Assembly (NCBI RefSeq): GCF_000420085.1
Contig: NZ_ATUG01000001.1
Span: forward strand, 1,364,001-1,428,000
From: Desulfospira joergensenii DSM 10085
GTDB lineage: Bacteria > Desulfobacterota > Desulfobacteria > Desulfobacterales > Desulfobacteraceae
Length of the DNA: 64,000 bases
Direction: 5' to 3'
Below are positions 26,613-35,737 of the stretch, one piece after another. Positions within the stretch are counted from its first letter, which is position 1, and the number at the start of each line of letters is the position of its first letter. The position numbers and the translations under genes were made by a program. A model generated the notes under the pieces. It saw only the letters and a list, made by a program, of their open reading frames with translations, was not told where the DNA came from and made no database searches.

Positions 26613-27692
26613 TTAAGATTTTTCAACATCAAGGACAAGGCAATTCTCTTTTTCCCAGCCGATCCACACGGGGTCTCCCACCGAGAAGAGGCCGCTGCTG
26701 ACCCGGGCATTCTGGGTCTGGACAATCCAGTTTTTTCCCAGCGCATCGATATTGTACTGGGTGGTCCCCCCGGCATAGGTGACCAGACTGACAACGCCCT
26801 GCACCGGCCGGGCCGGGGAAGGCTCAGGGGATATGGACATCTTTTCGGGCCGAACCGCCAATAAACATCGGGACTGGGGAGGAAGACAAGCAGCGCATCC
26901 GAAACGGAACCGGTTTCCGTTTTTAAGCTCCATTTCGTAAAGCTCTTCCCGGCCGGGAAAGACAATTCCCTCCAGAAAATTGGCCTGGCCGAGGAAACCG
27001 GCCACAAATCGGTTCCTGGGCTGCTCGTAAATCCTGTCCGGTGTATCGTATTGAACCACTTTCCCCTTGTCAAGAAGGGCGACCCGGTCGGACAGGGTCA
27101 GGGCCTCTTCCTGGTCATGGGTGACAAAAAGAGTGGTAATGCCCACGGTCTGCTGTATCTTTCTTAATTCCACCTGCATTTCCACCCTCAGTTTTCTATC
27201 CAGGGCGCTCAGGCTTTCGTCCAGGAGAAGGAGCCCGGGCCGGATCACAATGGCCCTTGCCAGGGCAACCCGCTGCTGCTGCCCCCCGGACAGCTGATCC
27301 GGGCGGCGGTCGGCAAACCCGCTGAGCCGGACAAGTTCCAAAGCCTCTCCTGCTGAGGCCCTGGCCTGTTTCCTGCCCATTTTCCGCTGGCGGAGCCCGT
27401 ACGCCACATTGTCAATCAGAGACATGTGGGGAAAGAGGGCATAACTTTGAAACACCATTCCCATATTCCTTTTATGGGAAGGCACTTTATTGAGAACCGT
27501 CCCATTGATCTCAATGGTGCCGGATTCAGGGGTTTCAAACCCTGCAATGAGTTTCAGGATAGTGGTCTTGCCGCATCCGGACGGACCCAGCAGGGAGATG
27601 AATTCTCCCTGGTCCGCGTCCAGGGAAAAATCATCCAGGACGAGTTTTCGGCCATACCGGTGGCAAAGGCCGCGAATTTTCAAATAGCTCAT
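26613..27692 (-). CDS. ABC importer ATPase (PotA/FbpC type)
   Basis: The 359-residue ATPase has Walker A GPSGCGKTT, the ABC signature LSGGQQQRVALARA, Walker B LLLLDESLSALD and the switch His in VTHDQEEAL. A C-terminal TOBE-type regulatory region follows (about 240-355). It powers the two permeases encoded just upstream, and its start overlaps the second permease stop by 4 nt. The family handles polyamines, iron or other small solutes; the operon suggests an N-glycoside or nucleoside-like cargo. Confidence 0.92.
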   Translation of the reverse strand: MSYLKIRGLCHRYGRKLVLDDFSLDADQGEFISLLGPSGCGKTTILKLIAGFETPESGTIEINGTVLNKVPSHKRNMGMVFQSYALFPHMSLIDNVAYGLRQRKMGRKQARASAGEALELVRLSGFADRRPDQLSGGQQQRVALARAIVIRPGLLLLDESLSALDRKLRVEMQVELRKIQQTVGITTLFVTHDQEEALTLSDRVALLDKGKVVQYDTPDRIYEQPRNRFVAGFLGQANFLEGIVFPGREELYEMELKNGNRFRFGCAACLPPQSRCLLAVRPEKMSISPEPSPARPVQGVVSLVTYAGGTTQYNIDALGKNWIVQTQNARVSSGLFSVGDPVWIGWEKENCLVLDVEKS

Positions 27693-28537
27693 GATGCTCT
27701 TTCTCCCTTTTCAATTTTGCCCGCCGGATTCTGATTTTTCCGTACCAGGGCCAGCAGACCGATCAGGCATGCGCTGGCGGCCAGCAGCAGGGTGGACAGG
27801 GCCGCGGCTGACGGGTCAAGGGAATCCCTCAGCTGGTTGAAAATCTGTACCGGCACCGTACTCACCCGGGAGGTTGACAGAAAAGATGCGATGACCACCT
27901 CGTCCCAGGAGGCAATAAAGGCAAAGATAAGGCCCGACAACACCCCGGGCATGATCAAAGGAAGGGTGATGGTTCTGAACGCTTTCAGGGGATGGGCCCC
28001 GAGGTTTCGGGCAGCAAGTTCCAGCAGGGGATCCACATTGTTCAGGCTGGTCCGGACCGTGATAAACGGATAGGGAATGGCAATCACGGTGTGGGCCATG
28101 ACAAGGCCGCTCACCGTTCCCACAAGCCGGCCCCCAAAGCTGAACGGGCCCAGGGACCATCCCCGGGCCCATACGAAAAAATCCCCTGAGCCAAGGACCA
28201 CAATGGGAACAATCAGGGGGGCGATGAACAGCGCCGAAATCAGTCCCTTTCCCCGGATATTGCTCCTGACAAGCGAAAAGGCAGCCAGGGTACTCAGGGC
28301 CGTAGCCAGCAGGGATGAAACAACCGCCACCTCGAGGCTGACCGGTACCCGCTCCTGCCATTTGGGCTCATTCACCACAGCCTCATACCATTGGAAGCTG
28401 AATCCCTTGGGAGGAAACCGTAAGGAGTCGGAAGCGGTAAAACTCATGATCACGGCAATGGCAATGGGAGCCACAAGCAAAAGGGCAATGCACAGGGTGA
28501 TGCCCCGGTTAATCCATTGAATCTTTGAACCTTGCAT
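27689..28537 (-). CDS. ABC importer permease 2 (PotC-like)
   Basis: The 282-residue membrane protein has about six hydrophobic segments. The EAA loop near 180-200 reads ELAARNLGAHPLKAFRTITLPLIMPGVLSG. It overlaps both neighbours by 1-4 nt and forms the channel with permease 1. The N-terminal TM and large periplasmic loop are typical of PotC. Confidence 0.9.
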   Translation of the reverse strand: MQGSKIQWINRGITLCIALLLVAPIAIAVIMSFTASDSLRFPPKGFSFQWYEAVVNEPKWQERVPVSLEVAVVSSLLATALSTLAAFSLVRSNIRGKGLISALFIAPLIVPIVVLGSGDFFVWARGWSLGPFSFGGRLVGTVSGLVMAHTVIAIPYPFITVRTSLNNVDPLLELAARNLGAHPLKAFRTITLPLIMPGVLSGLIFAFIASWDEVVIASFLSTSRVSTVPVQIFNQLRDSLDPSAAALSTLLLAASACLIGLLALVRKNQNPAGKIEKGERAS

Positions 28538-29409
28538 TACTCTCCTTTGGTGGACTGGACAATGGCCTTGTCAATCCCTATAAACCGGGAGGCCACCAGA
28601 AGCGTGCCCAGGGTCAGTACCAGCAGGATGGCTCCCATGGCCGATCCGTACCCGAACTGCCCCCTGCCCCGAACCCAGAAAAAAACAAGCTCGCTTAAAA
28701 ACTGGTCATTGCCGGAGCCCAGAAGGGCCGGAACCACATAGAATCCAAGGGAGGAGACAAACACGATCAGGCTCCCGGCCAGCACCCCGGGAAGGGACAG
28801 GGGAAAATAGATGTCAAAAAATACCCGGGCCGGGGTCGCTCCAAGGCCTTTCCCGGCCAGAAGCAGGTTCTGGTCGATCTTAACCATGGTCGAAAATACG
28901 GGCAGAACCATGAAGGGAAGCTGCATGCTGACAATGCCCACGGCCACGGCAAACTGGTTGCGGATCAAAGGCAGGGGTTCCGTTATCAGGCCGATCCCCA
29001 TGAGGGCCTGGTTAATCACCCCGGTATCCCTTAAAATGGCCTGGAGAGCAAAGGTCCTGACCAGAAGGTTGATGCCCATGGGCAGGACAATGGCGGCCAT
29101 GAGCAGGCGCCGGACCGCGGTGGATGCCCCGGCCATGGTATAGGCGTATATATAACCGATCACCGCGCAGATCAGCGTGGCTGCCAGGGATACCTTCATG
29201 GTGGTCAACAGGGAACGGACAGCGGATGAGGTGGTAAAAAACCGCTGGTAATTGCCCAGGCCCAGTTCCGGATCCGTAAAACTCCGGATGATCATCTGGG
29301 AAAGGGGCCAGAGAAAGAGGAAGAACAGGACCAGGAGCCCAGGGAGGATCAGCCAGGCAGGAGAAGGGGCCGGCAGGGCCAGCCCCCTGTCTTTGTTCTT
29401 GGTCACCAT
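28537..29409 (-). CDS. ABC importer permease 1 (PotB-like)
   Basis: The 290-residue protein has six hydrophobic segments and the EAA-loop sequence LLLAGKGLGATPARVFFDIYFPLSLPGVLAGS. The ATG at 29409, 8 nt past the binding-protein stop, replaces a longer frame that would run into that gene; no clear Shine-Dalgarno is seen, so coupling is likely. Confidence 0.88.
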   Translation of the reverse strand: MVTKNKDRGLALPAPSPAWLILPGLLVLFFLFLWPLSQMIIRSFTDPELGLGNYQRFFTTSSAVRSLLTTMKVSLAATLICAVIGYIYAYTMAGASTAVRRLLMAAIVLPMGINLLVRTFALQAILRDTGVINQALMGIGLITEPLPLIRNQFAVAVGIVSMQLPFMVLPVFSTMVKIDQNLLLAGKGLGATPARVFFDIYFPLSLPGVLAGSLIVFVSSLGFYVVPALLGSGNDQFLSELVFFWVRGRGQFGYGSAMGAILLVLTLGTLLVASRFIGIDKAIVQSTKGE

Positions 29410-29416
29410 GGGCAGC

Positions 29417-30448
29417 TTATTTCTCTGCCTTCCAATTGTTGAAACGGTTGGTGATTTCCTCCAGATGCTGCTCAATATAGCCGGCAATCTCGGGACTGCT
29501 GGAGATGACGTGAAGCTTATCCAGATGGCTGGTGGGCAGATCCTTGGCCATGGCCGGATTGACTTCCGACTTGGTGTTGGAAGGGGCGCCCGGCTGGCAA
29601 AAGGAAAATTTCCCGTTGATTTCCTTGCTGGTCATGTGGGCGATGAGCTGCTGGGCCGCCGTCACATTGGGACTTCCCTTGGGAATCCCCAGGTAATCGG
29701 CCTGGATGATCTGTCCGTCCCAGATAATATCCACGGGCTCTCCCTTGTCCCTGGAAGTGGTGATCCGGTTGGCGTAAAGCTGGATATAGGAAACTTCTCC
29801 GGTATTCAGCAGGTTCTGGCCGTCGCTTCCGGTACCGAACCAGACAATGTCCTTTTTAATGGTGTCCAGCTTGGCCAGGGCCCGGTCAATATCCAGGGGA
29901 ACCAGCTTGTCGGGACTGACCCCGTCTGCTATCAGGGCGCCGATCATTACCGTTGCAAAATCCCAGCTCACCAGCCCTCTTTTACCGGGAAACTTTTTTG
30001 CATCGAAGAAATCCGCCCATTGGGTCGGAACGGCTTTGGCATCTGTCCGAAATCCAAACGCCCAGGCAAAAAGATCCAGGGCCACGGCATATTTGGTATA
30101 GGTGCCCGGCAGAAGTTCTTCCTTGTTGACCCGGGAAAAATCAATGGGCTCCAGGTATTTTTTCCCGGAAGCTTCCAGGGCCAGGCTGGGAGTGGGAAAA
30201 ACCACATCCACATCATAGACGCTTGTTTCAACGGCCGCCTTGATCTGGCCGTCGTCCAGAAAAGGACCGTCTATGATTTTGATCCCGGTTTTTTTTTCAA
30301 AGGTGTCGGCAAAGGTAACTCTCTGACACTTTCCCCAGTCTCCCCCGGTATTGATCAGCACAAGGGATTGGGTACTGCCCGCCATTGCTGAACCGGGCAG
30401 AACCAGACATATAAATAAAATTAATGAAACCAGCCGGTTTTTTGCCAT
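29417..30448 (-). CDS. Periplasmic solute-binding protein of the ABC importer (PotD-like)
   Basis: The mature part follows a signal peptide (LVSLILFICLVLPGSAMAG). The sequence VLINTGGDWGKCQRVTFADTFEKKTGIKI and the spacing of hinge segments fit the bacterial spermidine/iron type II binding proteins (PF13416-like). The ATG at 30448 is preferred; another ATG at 30457 lies almost on the GGAG. The ligand cannot be deduced from sequence. Its place between the regulator and the permeases makes it the specificity component of the operon. Confidence 0.88.
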   Translation of the reverse strand: MAKNRLVSLILFICLVLPGSAMAGSTQSLVLINTGGDWGKCQRVTFADTFEKKTGIKIIDGPFLDDGQIKAAVETSVYDVDVVFPTPSLALEASGKKYLEPIDFSRVNKEELLPGTYTKYAVALDLFAWAFGFRTDAKAVPTQWADFFDAKKFPGKRGLVSWDFATVMIGALIADGVSPDKLVPLDIDRALAKLDTIKKDIVWFGTGSDGQNLLNTGEVSYIQLYANRITTSRDKGEPVDIIWDGQIIQADYLGIPKGSPNVTAAQQLIAHMTSKEINGKFSFCQPGAPSNTKSEVNPAMAKDLPTSHLDKLHVISSSPEIAGYIEQHLEEITNRFNNWKAEK

Positions 30449-30527
30449 AATTTCCATTCTCCGTTTAATTTGTATTAAAAAATTCAAGCCCCTCACCCCA
30501 TCCAAATTTTTTCCAATGACTTTTGGA

Positions 30528-31244
30528 TCAGGGGGACGGGTCAACTTTTGTCACCAGTTTAAAATCCACCTTGGGCCCGTATACGACTTCCAGCTCTTCG
30601 ATAAACCGGTTATCCCGAGTGCAAACCCTTCCCCCGGCCATGATCAAAGGATGGTCTTTTTCTACCTGGAACAGATCACCCATCACCTCATCCGCCCGGC
30701 AGGGAGTAACGGACAGCTCGGCCCGGTCCGGAACGATATGGTATGCCTCGCGCATGATCTGGTAGAGGGACCGGATTTCAAAATCATATTCGGCAATTCC
30801 AGGAAAAATTGTCAGGGAGATCAGAGAGGTATCCACGGTCAGATAGTGGACCTGGCCGTCAACTTCGATCCCCCGGGCTCTTTTCAGCTTGAACCGGGGT
30901 TCATCCCCTGTATTGACGGTTCCGGCTTCCAGGATTTTGGATACGGGCTTTTTATCTTTTTTTTTGGCATATTCGGTAAAACTGCCAAAATTGGTCATGG
31001 AATAGGCAACCGGTTTAAGGCAGACAAAAGTCCCCTTGCCGTGTTCCTTTCTCAAAATATTCTCGTTGACCAGTTCGTTGATGGCCGCCCGCACCGTCGT
31101 CCGGGTGATTTCATATTTATCCGCCAGCTGGGATTCCGAGGGAATGGCCTCCCCGTCCTGAAATTGACCCGAAAAAATTGCGTTTTTCAATTTTTTTTTC
31201 AGCTGAAGATATATCGGTGTGCTGCTGTTTTTTTCTATTCCCAT
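30528..31244 (-). CDS. GntR-family regulator with UTRA ligand domain (YegW-like)
   Basis: The 238-residue protein has an N-terminal winged helix (about 8-75: PIYLQLKKKLKNAI, PSESQLADKYEITRTTVRAAINELV, HGKGTFV) and a C-terminal UTRA domain (about 95-235). UTRA regulators bind small sugars or phosphosugars. It heads the importer/kinase/glycohydrolase operon and starts 34 bp from a perfect 20-bp palindrome, so autoregulation is likely. The inducer may be the phosphorylated sugar made by the PfkB kinase (inference). Confidence 0.9.
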   Translation of the reverse strand: MGIEKNSSTPIYLQLKKKLKNAIFSGQFQDGEAIPSESQLADKYEITRTTVRAAINELVNENILRKEHGKGTFVCLKPVAYSMTNFGSFTEYAKKKDKKPVSKILEAGTVNTGDEPRFKLKRARGIEVDGQVHYLTVDTSLISLTIFPGIAEYDFEIRSLYQIMREAYHIVPDRAELSVTPCRADEVMGDLFQVEKDHPLIMAGGRVCTRDNRFIEELEVVYGPKVDFKLVTKVDPSP

Positions 31245-31277
31245 GAAAGTATCCGTATCATAATTTCCATTTGGAAT

Positions 31278-31297
31278 TTGTATACACGTGTATACAA
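31278..31297. promoter_or_regulatory. Operator palindrome for the GntR/UTRA regulator
   Basis: The 20 bp read TTGTATACAC followed by its exact reverse complement. HutC-subfamily GntR proteins bind GT...TATAC-type palindromes, and this one lies just upstream of such a gene. No second copy was found within the operon. Confidence 0.75.
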
Positions 31298-31405
31298 GTT
31301 CCTATTCCAAACCCTTTTTTTTGTCAAGATTTATTTTAAGGTCTTAATTTGATGCTGAAATGGGCTTTCCGCCCAGGTATAGGGCCATGGAAGAAGATAC
31401 CGAAA

Positions 31406-32455
31406 CTAGGGCTGTCGGCCCCGGATCCACAGATGACTGTACCAGAAGTACCGGGAACCGTCTCTGTGCCGGGCCGTGATGTTGTACCGGCTGCGTCCTT
31501 CAGGCAGGGGCCGGGAAGACTTCACCTCGAGAACCTGGTTTTTCCGGTCCACCCAGGACAGATCAATGGGCCCGTGGCCGCTGAGAAAACAGGCAAGGCT
31601 TTCCCTGTCGTACTCCCCTTCCCCAAGGGTCAGGCGGAGGACAGGCTTCAGATTTTCCTCCGATACCACGGGATCCTCCGGAGTGACTGCTGTTACCGGC
31701 AGGGGCAGGGAGTTCACCTTGGTCGTGAAACTTTCCATGTCTGCATACCCCGCAGCCATTGCAAACCGGGGAACCGCCCCGAAATCGCTGCCCGTCCATA
31801 CCGGACCGGACTGCTGCCCCAGCCCTGTCAGCCTCATGGCTGTAACCATTCCCTTGATTGCCGGATTGTACTCACCAAAGGGATAGGCAAACAGGGGAAC
31901 CACCCGGCCAACCTCCTCCTGGATCCGAGTAACGGACCGGGTGATGTCCGCTTTAATGCGCGTGGCCCACTGGGCTTCAGACTCCCTGTCCAGCCTTTTC
32001 AGCAGATAGAGATGGGTGTGGGTATGGGGCCCAAAGTCAGCACCATGGCCGGCCATCTCGCGCATCTGATCCCAGGAAAGCATGTTCTTGTAATTTTTGT
32101 CCACGGCCTGGGTCGCCACAAACACGGTAAAAGGCCAGCCTTTCTCCTTAAGGATGGGAAAGGCCTTTTCATAAATGGAGACATAGGCATCGTCTATGGT
32201 AATGGCTGCACACTTTTCCGGTAGAGGGCTTCCGGCTTTCAGGTTTTGAATCATCTTTTCCAGGGGCCAGATTATAAACCCGTTTTTTTCCAGGTAAGCC
32301 GCATGCTGACGGAACTGATCCAGAGTAACACTGGTGGAAGGCGGCGTGTCTTTGCCGAAATGATGGTATTGCAGGATCACTCCGTGACCGGCAGCCGCGG
32401 CAGAGCTGCAGCCGACAAAGAATACCAAGAGAATCGCCGGAAGCCGGGTTCTCAT
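31406..32455 (-). CDS. Exported polysaccharide deacetylase (CE4 family)
   Basis: The 349-residue protein has a signal peptide, then the CE4 NodB fold: ITIDDAYVSIYEKAFPIL carries the catalytic/metal Asp pair, and FGPHTHTHLYLL (about 140-150) the metal His pair. FAYPFGEYNPAI is a further motif. A C-terminal region (about 235-349) without a recognised family follows. The arrangement resembles PgaB-type deacetylases acting on N-acetylglucosamine polymers. It overlaps the upstream Bax-like glucosaminidase by 4 nt, so both probably act on cell wall or exopolysaccharide. Confidence 0.82.
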   Translation of the reverse strand: MRTRLPAILLVFFVGCSSAAAAGHGVILQYHHFGKDTPPSTSVTLDQFRQHAAYLEKNGFIIWPLEKMIQNLKAGSPLPEKCAAITIDDAYVSIYEKAFPILKEKGWPFTVFVATQAVDKNYKNMLSWDQMREMAGHGADFGPHTHTHLYLLKRLDRESEAQWATRIKADITRSVTRIQEEVGRVVPLFAYPFGEYNPAIKGMVTAMRLTGLGQQSGPVWTGSDFGAVPRFAMAAGYADMESFTTKVNSLPLPVTAVTPEDPVVSEENLKPVLRLTLGEGEYDRESLACFLSGHGPIDLSWVDRKNQVLEVKSSRPLPEGRSRYNITARHRDGSRYFWYSHLWIRGRQP

Positions 32456-33231
32456 TTCAATATCTCCTCCTGGTTGGCCTGGATCATGGCCTGGACATCC
32501 CTGACATATTCATGTCCCCGTTCCGAGTAATCCTCCAGGGCCCGGGCCAGCAGAACACCATCCGGTGTTTTCCCTTTATTCCGCATTTCTGCCCGCATCT
32601 TGCGAAGCCGGGTATAGGCATCATGGGTGTTAAGATTATGCAGATAACTGCGAACGGATCCAGCCGGGGAGGCAAACACCGCCACCTCCCACTTCTGCTC
32701 CAGAGGCCGCGCCTCCGGGATCATGCCGCAGCCCGGAGCCGTGCAGTGCTCCCCGAAAAAATTATTCCCTTCCCGGGCAAACCGGGAGGTGCCCCATGCC
32801 GATTCAATGGCGGCCTGAACCAGCACCAGTTCCCTGGGAACGGTATCCACCCGGCGCAGCAGAATATCCCAGTCCGCTGCTGACGGGACTTTTCCGTCCA
32901 AAACCACGCCGTAGGATTCGGCCAGATCTTCCAGCCACCCCCTGTCCAGGAAAGACATTTCATTCTCCTTTCCTAGGGTTTCATAAACCTTCAGCAACCG
33001 GTCCCGCCGGGCGTTAATCCGTTTGTTTTCAGCCCGGACAATGGGAGACAGAAAGGCGAAGAAAACCTGCTTTTTCTGGTCAGTGTCCTTGATCGCCCCG
33101 AAATCCGGAGGCAAGGGGGTCTTTTTCTCACAGGAAGAAAAGGCAGCCAGGGAAACCAGAACCCCCAGTGCAAGGAAAGCAAGGGGTCGAAAGTTCAGCT
33201 GTCTGTTTTCTATTTTTTTACCATTGTTCAT
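32452..33231 (-). CDS. Bax-like glucosaminidase, probable lipoprotein
   Basis: The 259-residue protein has an N-terminal hydrophobic segment ending AAFSSC, a plausible lipobox. A glucosaminidase domain (about 125-250) contains LVLVQAAIESAWGTSRFAREGNNFFGEHC, the family's catalytic-Glu region and characteristic of Bax/FlgJ-type enzymes. It would cleave peptidoglycan at the outer membrane or in the periplasm. It is translationally coupled to the deacetylase downstream. Confidence 0.85.
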   Translation of the reverse strand: MNNGKKIENRQLNFRPLAFLALGVLVSLAAFSSCEKKTPLPPDFGAIKDTDQKKQVFFAFLSPIVRAENKRINARRDRLLKVYETLGKENEMSFLDRGWLEDLAESYGVVLDGKVPSAADWDILLRRVDTVPRELVLVQAAIESAWGTSRFAREGNNFFGEHCTAPGCGMIPEARPLEQKWEVAVFASPAGSVRSYLHNLNTHDAYTRLRKMRAEMRNKGKTPDGVLLARALEDYSERGHEYVRDVQAMIQANQEEILK

Positions 33232-33457
33232 GACGATAAATTAACTTCCAAAATAGATTATGCAAGCCCGGCCCCCCAAAAGCCCTTCCCCAGTTCAGCT
33301 GCTCTGAAAGCGGAGCCGCCCCTCTGCATGGGAATTTGAAAGATTCGGATTCCGCCGAATCATAAAAACAAACGACTGCCCAATACATTGATTTAAAAAC
33401 AAAATATCCAATAATTTCTACCGCGCCCAATTTGTCGGAACCCTTTAAAAAACCTGC

Positions 33458-33492
33458 TTGACAATCCCTTGTGTTTCTTTATATAGAAACAC
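33458..33492 (+). promoter_or_regulatory. Promoter with overlapping operator palindrome
   Basis: TTGACA (33458-33463) and TATATA (33480-33485) are 16 bp apart. The palindrome GTGTTTCT-N6-AGAAACAC (33471-33492) covers the -10 box, so a repressor bound there would block transcription of the outer-membrane protein gene. The rest of 33232-33510 holds no gene. Confidence 0.6.
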
Positions 33493-33528
33493 ACTATTAC
33501 TCCATTCTAATTGAAAAAAGGGGAAAAC

Positions 33529-34428
33529 ATGAAAAAGAAAATCAGCGCACTGTTTCTTATGCTCATGATCGCTTTTGGGTTTTCAGGAGTTCACGCCGAT
33601 CCCAACAACCATTACGTCAACGGAGTGGAGGGGGTCAAAGGGGGTTCGGTTCCGCCCCCGGGTTTTTATTATAAGATGTACAATGTGTTCTATTCCGCCG
33701 ACGAAACCATGGACCAGGATGGGAATGAGGCTCCCATCGGCTTTGACCTCAATATCTTTGCCATTGCCAACCGCTTCATCTGGGTGACCGACAAGAAATT
33801 CCTGGGAGCGGATTTTTTCATGGACACCACCATCCCCCTCATGAAGACAGACCTTGAGATCACTGCCCTTGGCGTGAACTCCGATGACTCGGGTATCGGG
33901 GACATCTGCCTGGAACCGGCCGGCCTGGCCTGGCACGGGCCCCGGTATGACGCGGCACTGGCCTTGGCCGTCTATCTGCCCACCGGGGATTTCGACATCA
34001 CCAACCCGGCATCCAACGGCAAGGGATTTTACACCTTCATGACCACCTTTGGCGGCACCTATTACTTTGACGCTCAGAAGACCTGGTCTGCTTCCTTCCT
34101 GGGGCGGTACGAAATCCATACGGACCAGGAAGACAGGGATTATACCCCCGGGGATGATCTTCATTTTGAATGGGGCATCGGTAAATCCTTTGCCAAGGTC
34201 TGGGAGGCCGGGATCGCAGGCTACTGCCAGTGGCAGGTCAGTGATGATTCCGGAAGCAATGCCACGGACGTCGGTGTCCACGACCAGGTCTATGCCATCG
34301 GACCCGAAATCTCGGTCTTTATTCCCCGATTCAAGCTCTTTGCCAATTTCAGGGCCGAATTTGAATTTGAAGCCGAGGACCGGCCCCAAGGCAATGTCTT
34401 TGTCCTGACCCTGACCAAGATATTTTAA
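33529..34428 (+). CDS. Outer-membrane beta-barrel protein (MetA-pathway/SphA-like transporter family)
   Basis: The 299-residue protein has a signal peptide (LFLMLMIAFGFSGVHA). A mature sequence rich in alternating aromatic/polar strands follows: GGSVPPPGFYYKMYNVFYSA near the N-terminus, YLPTGDF, and a C-terminal Phe (LTLTKIF) typical of barrels. It resembles the 'phenol MetA degradation' outer-membrane family linked to uptake of hydrophobic compounds. ATG 33529 follows AAAGGGG; the TTG at 33511 is rejected. It has its own promoter/operator, suggesting substrate-dependent control. Confidence 0.75.
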   Translation: MKKKISALFLMLMIAFGFSGVHADPNNHYVNGVEGVKGGSVPPPGFYYKMYNVFYSADETMDQDGNEAPIGFDLNIFAIANRFIWVTDKKFLGADFFMDTTIPLMKTDLEITALGVNSDDSGIGDICLEPAGLAWHGPRYDAALALAVYLPTGDFDITNPASNGKGFYTFMTTFGGTYYFDAQKTWSASFLGRYEIHTDQEDRDYTPGDDLHFEWGIGKSFAKVWEAGIAGYCQWQVSDDSGSNATDVGVHDQVYAIGPEISVFIPRFKLFANFRAEFEFEAEDRPQGNVFVLTLTKIF

Positions 34429-34455
34429 TTTATCCGGATCCCCTGAAGAGTGTCA

Positions 34456-34486
34456 GCCGGCGGCCTTGATTTCAGAGGCCGCCGGC
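34456..34486. terminator. GC-rich hairpin between convergent genes
   Basis: GCCGGCGGCCT (34456-34466) pairs with AGGCCGCCGGC (34476-34486). There is no T-run, but it is the only structure between two convergent stops. Confidence 0.5.
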
Positions 34487-34496
34487 AAAAGCCCCT

Positions 34497-34685
34497 TCAA
34501 CCGTTGTGGAAATCTTCAATCCTGTAGCCGATATCAAAGACCTCATGGCATGACGGGCAGATAAACATCCATTTTACCTTGCCCCCTTCCTTTTTCAGCA
34601 TGGAGTGGAACCCGTCTTTATACCCGCATGAGGGGCAGATTTTAAACTCCTCTCCCATTTCCAGGGAATTGATTTGAACTTCCAT
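34497..34685 (-). CDS. Small zinc-ribbon protein
   Basis: The 62-residue protein has two CPSC knuckles (CPSCGYKDGFH and CPSCHEVF) about 26 residues apart, a zinc ribbon. No other domain is present. It precedes the hairpin and lies beside a DUF3786 gene on the same strand. The function is unknown. Confidence 0.65.
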   Translation of the reverse strand: MEVQINSLEMGEEFKICPSCGYKDGFHSMLKKEGGKVKWMFICPSCHEVFDIGYRIEDFHNG

Positions 34686-34805
34686 CCTTCCTCCATCCTT
34701 TTTTAGGGTATCTCTTTAAAATACTGGTTTGAGTTTAAAGCCCAGGGAAATCCGGCCAAAAGTCCATTCTCAGAGGTGGTCTTTCTCCATGGATACTCCC
34801 GCCCT

Positions 34806-35420
34806 TTATCCGGCGGTACCGGCGGCAATGGATATCATCTTTTTCGATGTATACTCCCCCACATCGGCCAGACCGTCCACAGGCAAAAAGAGCCGGGCAT
34901 TGCTGGAGTAGAGGCAGGTCGCCGATGCCGGGAAATCCTCGTCCGCCTCGTAAAAAATATAGCAGAGAACGATCTTGGGCAGGGCATGGACCATGAACGA
35001 AAAGTCACCTCCCACCCCGTCGGGGGAAGCTTTTCCATCCAGGGTTTCCAGGATAATATCCATGGATGCCGCTATCTTTTCCACATGGGGTGCCAGTACC
35101 TGCTCGGTATGGGTGATAAAGGCTCCTGTATAGGGCATGGAATCGGGAAATTCCTTGAACGCTTTGAACGGCAGGATTTCACACGGGTCGGGATGGGCAT
35201 TCAGGGCATAGAGGGAGATCAGGATTCCCAGCACCCCGTCGGCCTCTTTCCCGTCCAGCAGGATTTTATCGGGGCGGATCAAGCACTCCCCGCCGAATGC
35301 CTTGAAGACAAAGCCGTCCCCATCCTGCTCCGCACCCATATTCCGGGCAAGATCCGGCGGCAGGTCAAGGTACAAATTCGAAAGATTGCCCTGAACGATT
35401 TTCTGATAATTATCAATCAT
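34806..35420 (-). CDS. DUF3786-family protein
   Basis: The 204-residue soluble protein matches the DUF3786 pattern: an early GECLIRPDKI strand, GVLGILISLYALNA, LPFKAFKEFPDSMPYTGAF and a C-terminal FYEADEDFPASATCLYSSNARLFLPVDGLADVGEY. The family is common in anaerobes and often sits near corrinoid or CO/acetyl-CoA genes, but its function is unknown. There is no such neighbour here. Confidence 0.75.
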   Translation of the reverse strand: MIDNYQKIVQGNLSNLYLDLPPDLARNMGAEQDGDGFVFKAFGGECLIRPDKILLDGKEADGVLGILISLYALNAHPDPCEILPFKAFKEFPDSMPYTGAFITHTEQVLAPHVEKIAASMDIILETLDGKASPDGVGGDFSFMVHALPKIVLCYIFYEADEDFPASATCLYSSNARLFLPVDGLADVGEYTSKKMISIAAGTAG

Positions 35421-35737
35421 AAATGATTTCCAGTTGACGGTTAAGGGTTCCGGTTAGACTACCTTGTCTGGGCCTTTTTTTTCAAGACTTGTTTTTATCG
35501 GGATATCCGGCATCTGCTATTTTGCTTTTATCCAAATCCGGAGCCACCTTCCCGATTTTATAAGGTAGAAACTTTGGCCTTGGGATTCCAGAACAGGGAT
35601 GATTATTTCCAATACACCTGAATCTTGGTTGTTTGCACAGCCACCAGATCTTGTGATTGGACAATTTCAGGAAAAACGATCGATCATACCACTATTGCGC
35701 AGTATGATTTCAAAATGAATCGCGCCCTTTTTTTCTC

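Noticed and set aside
35482..35664. 60-codon minus frame beginning SNHKIWWLCKQ
   Set aside because: Slight resemblance to treble-clef zinc-ribbon segments, but it starts at TTG without a ribosome site and lacks the paired Cys; at most a relic.
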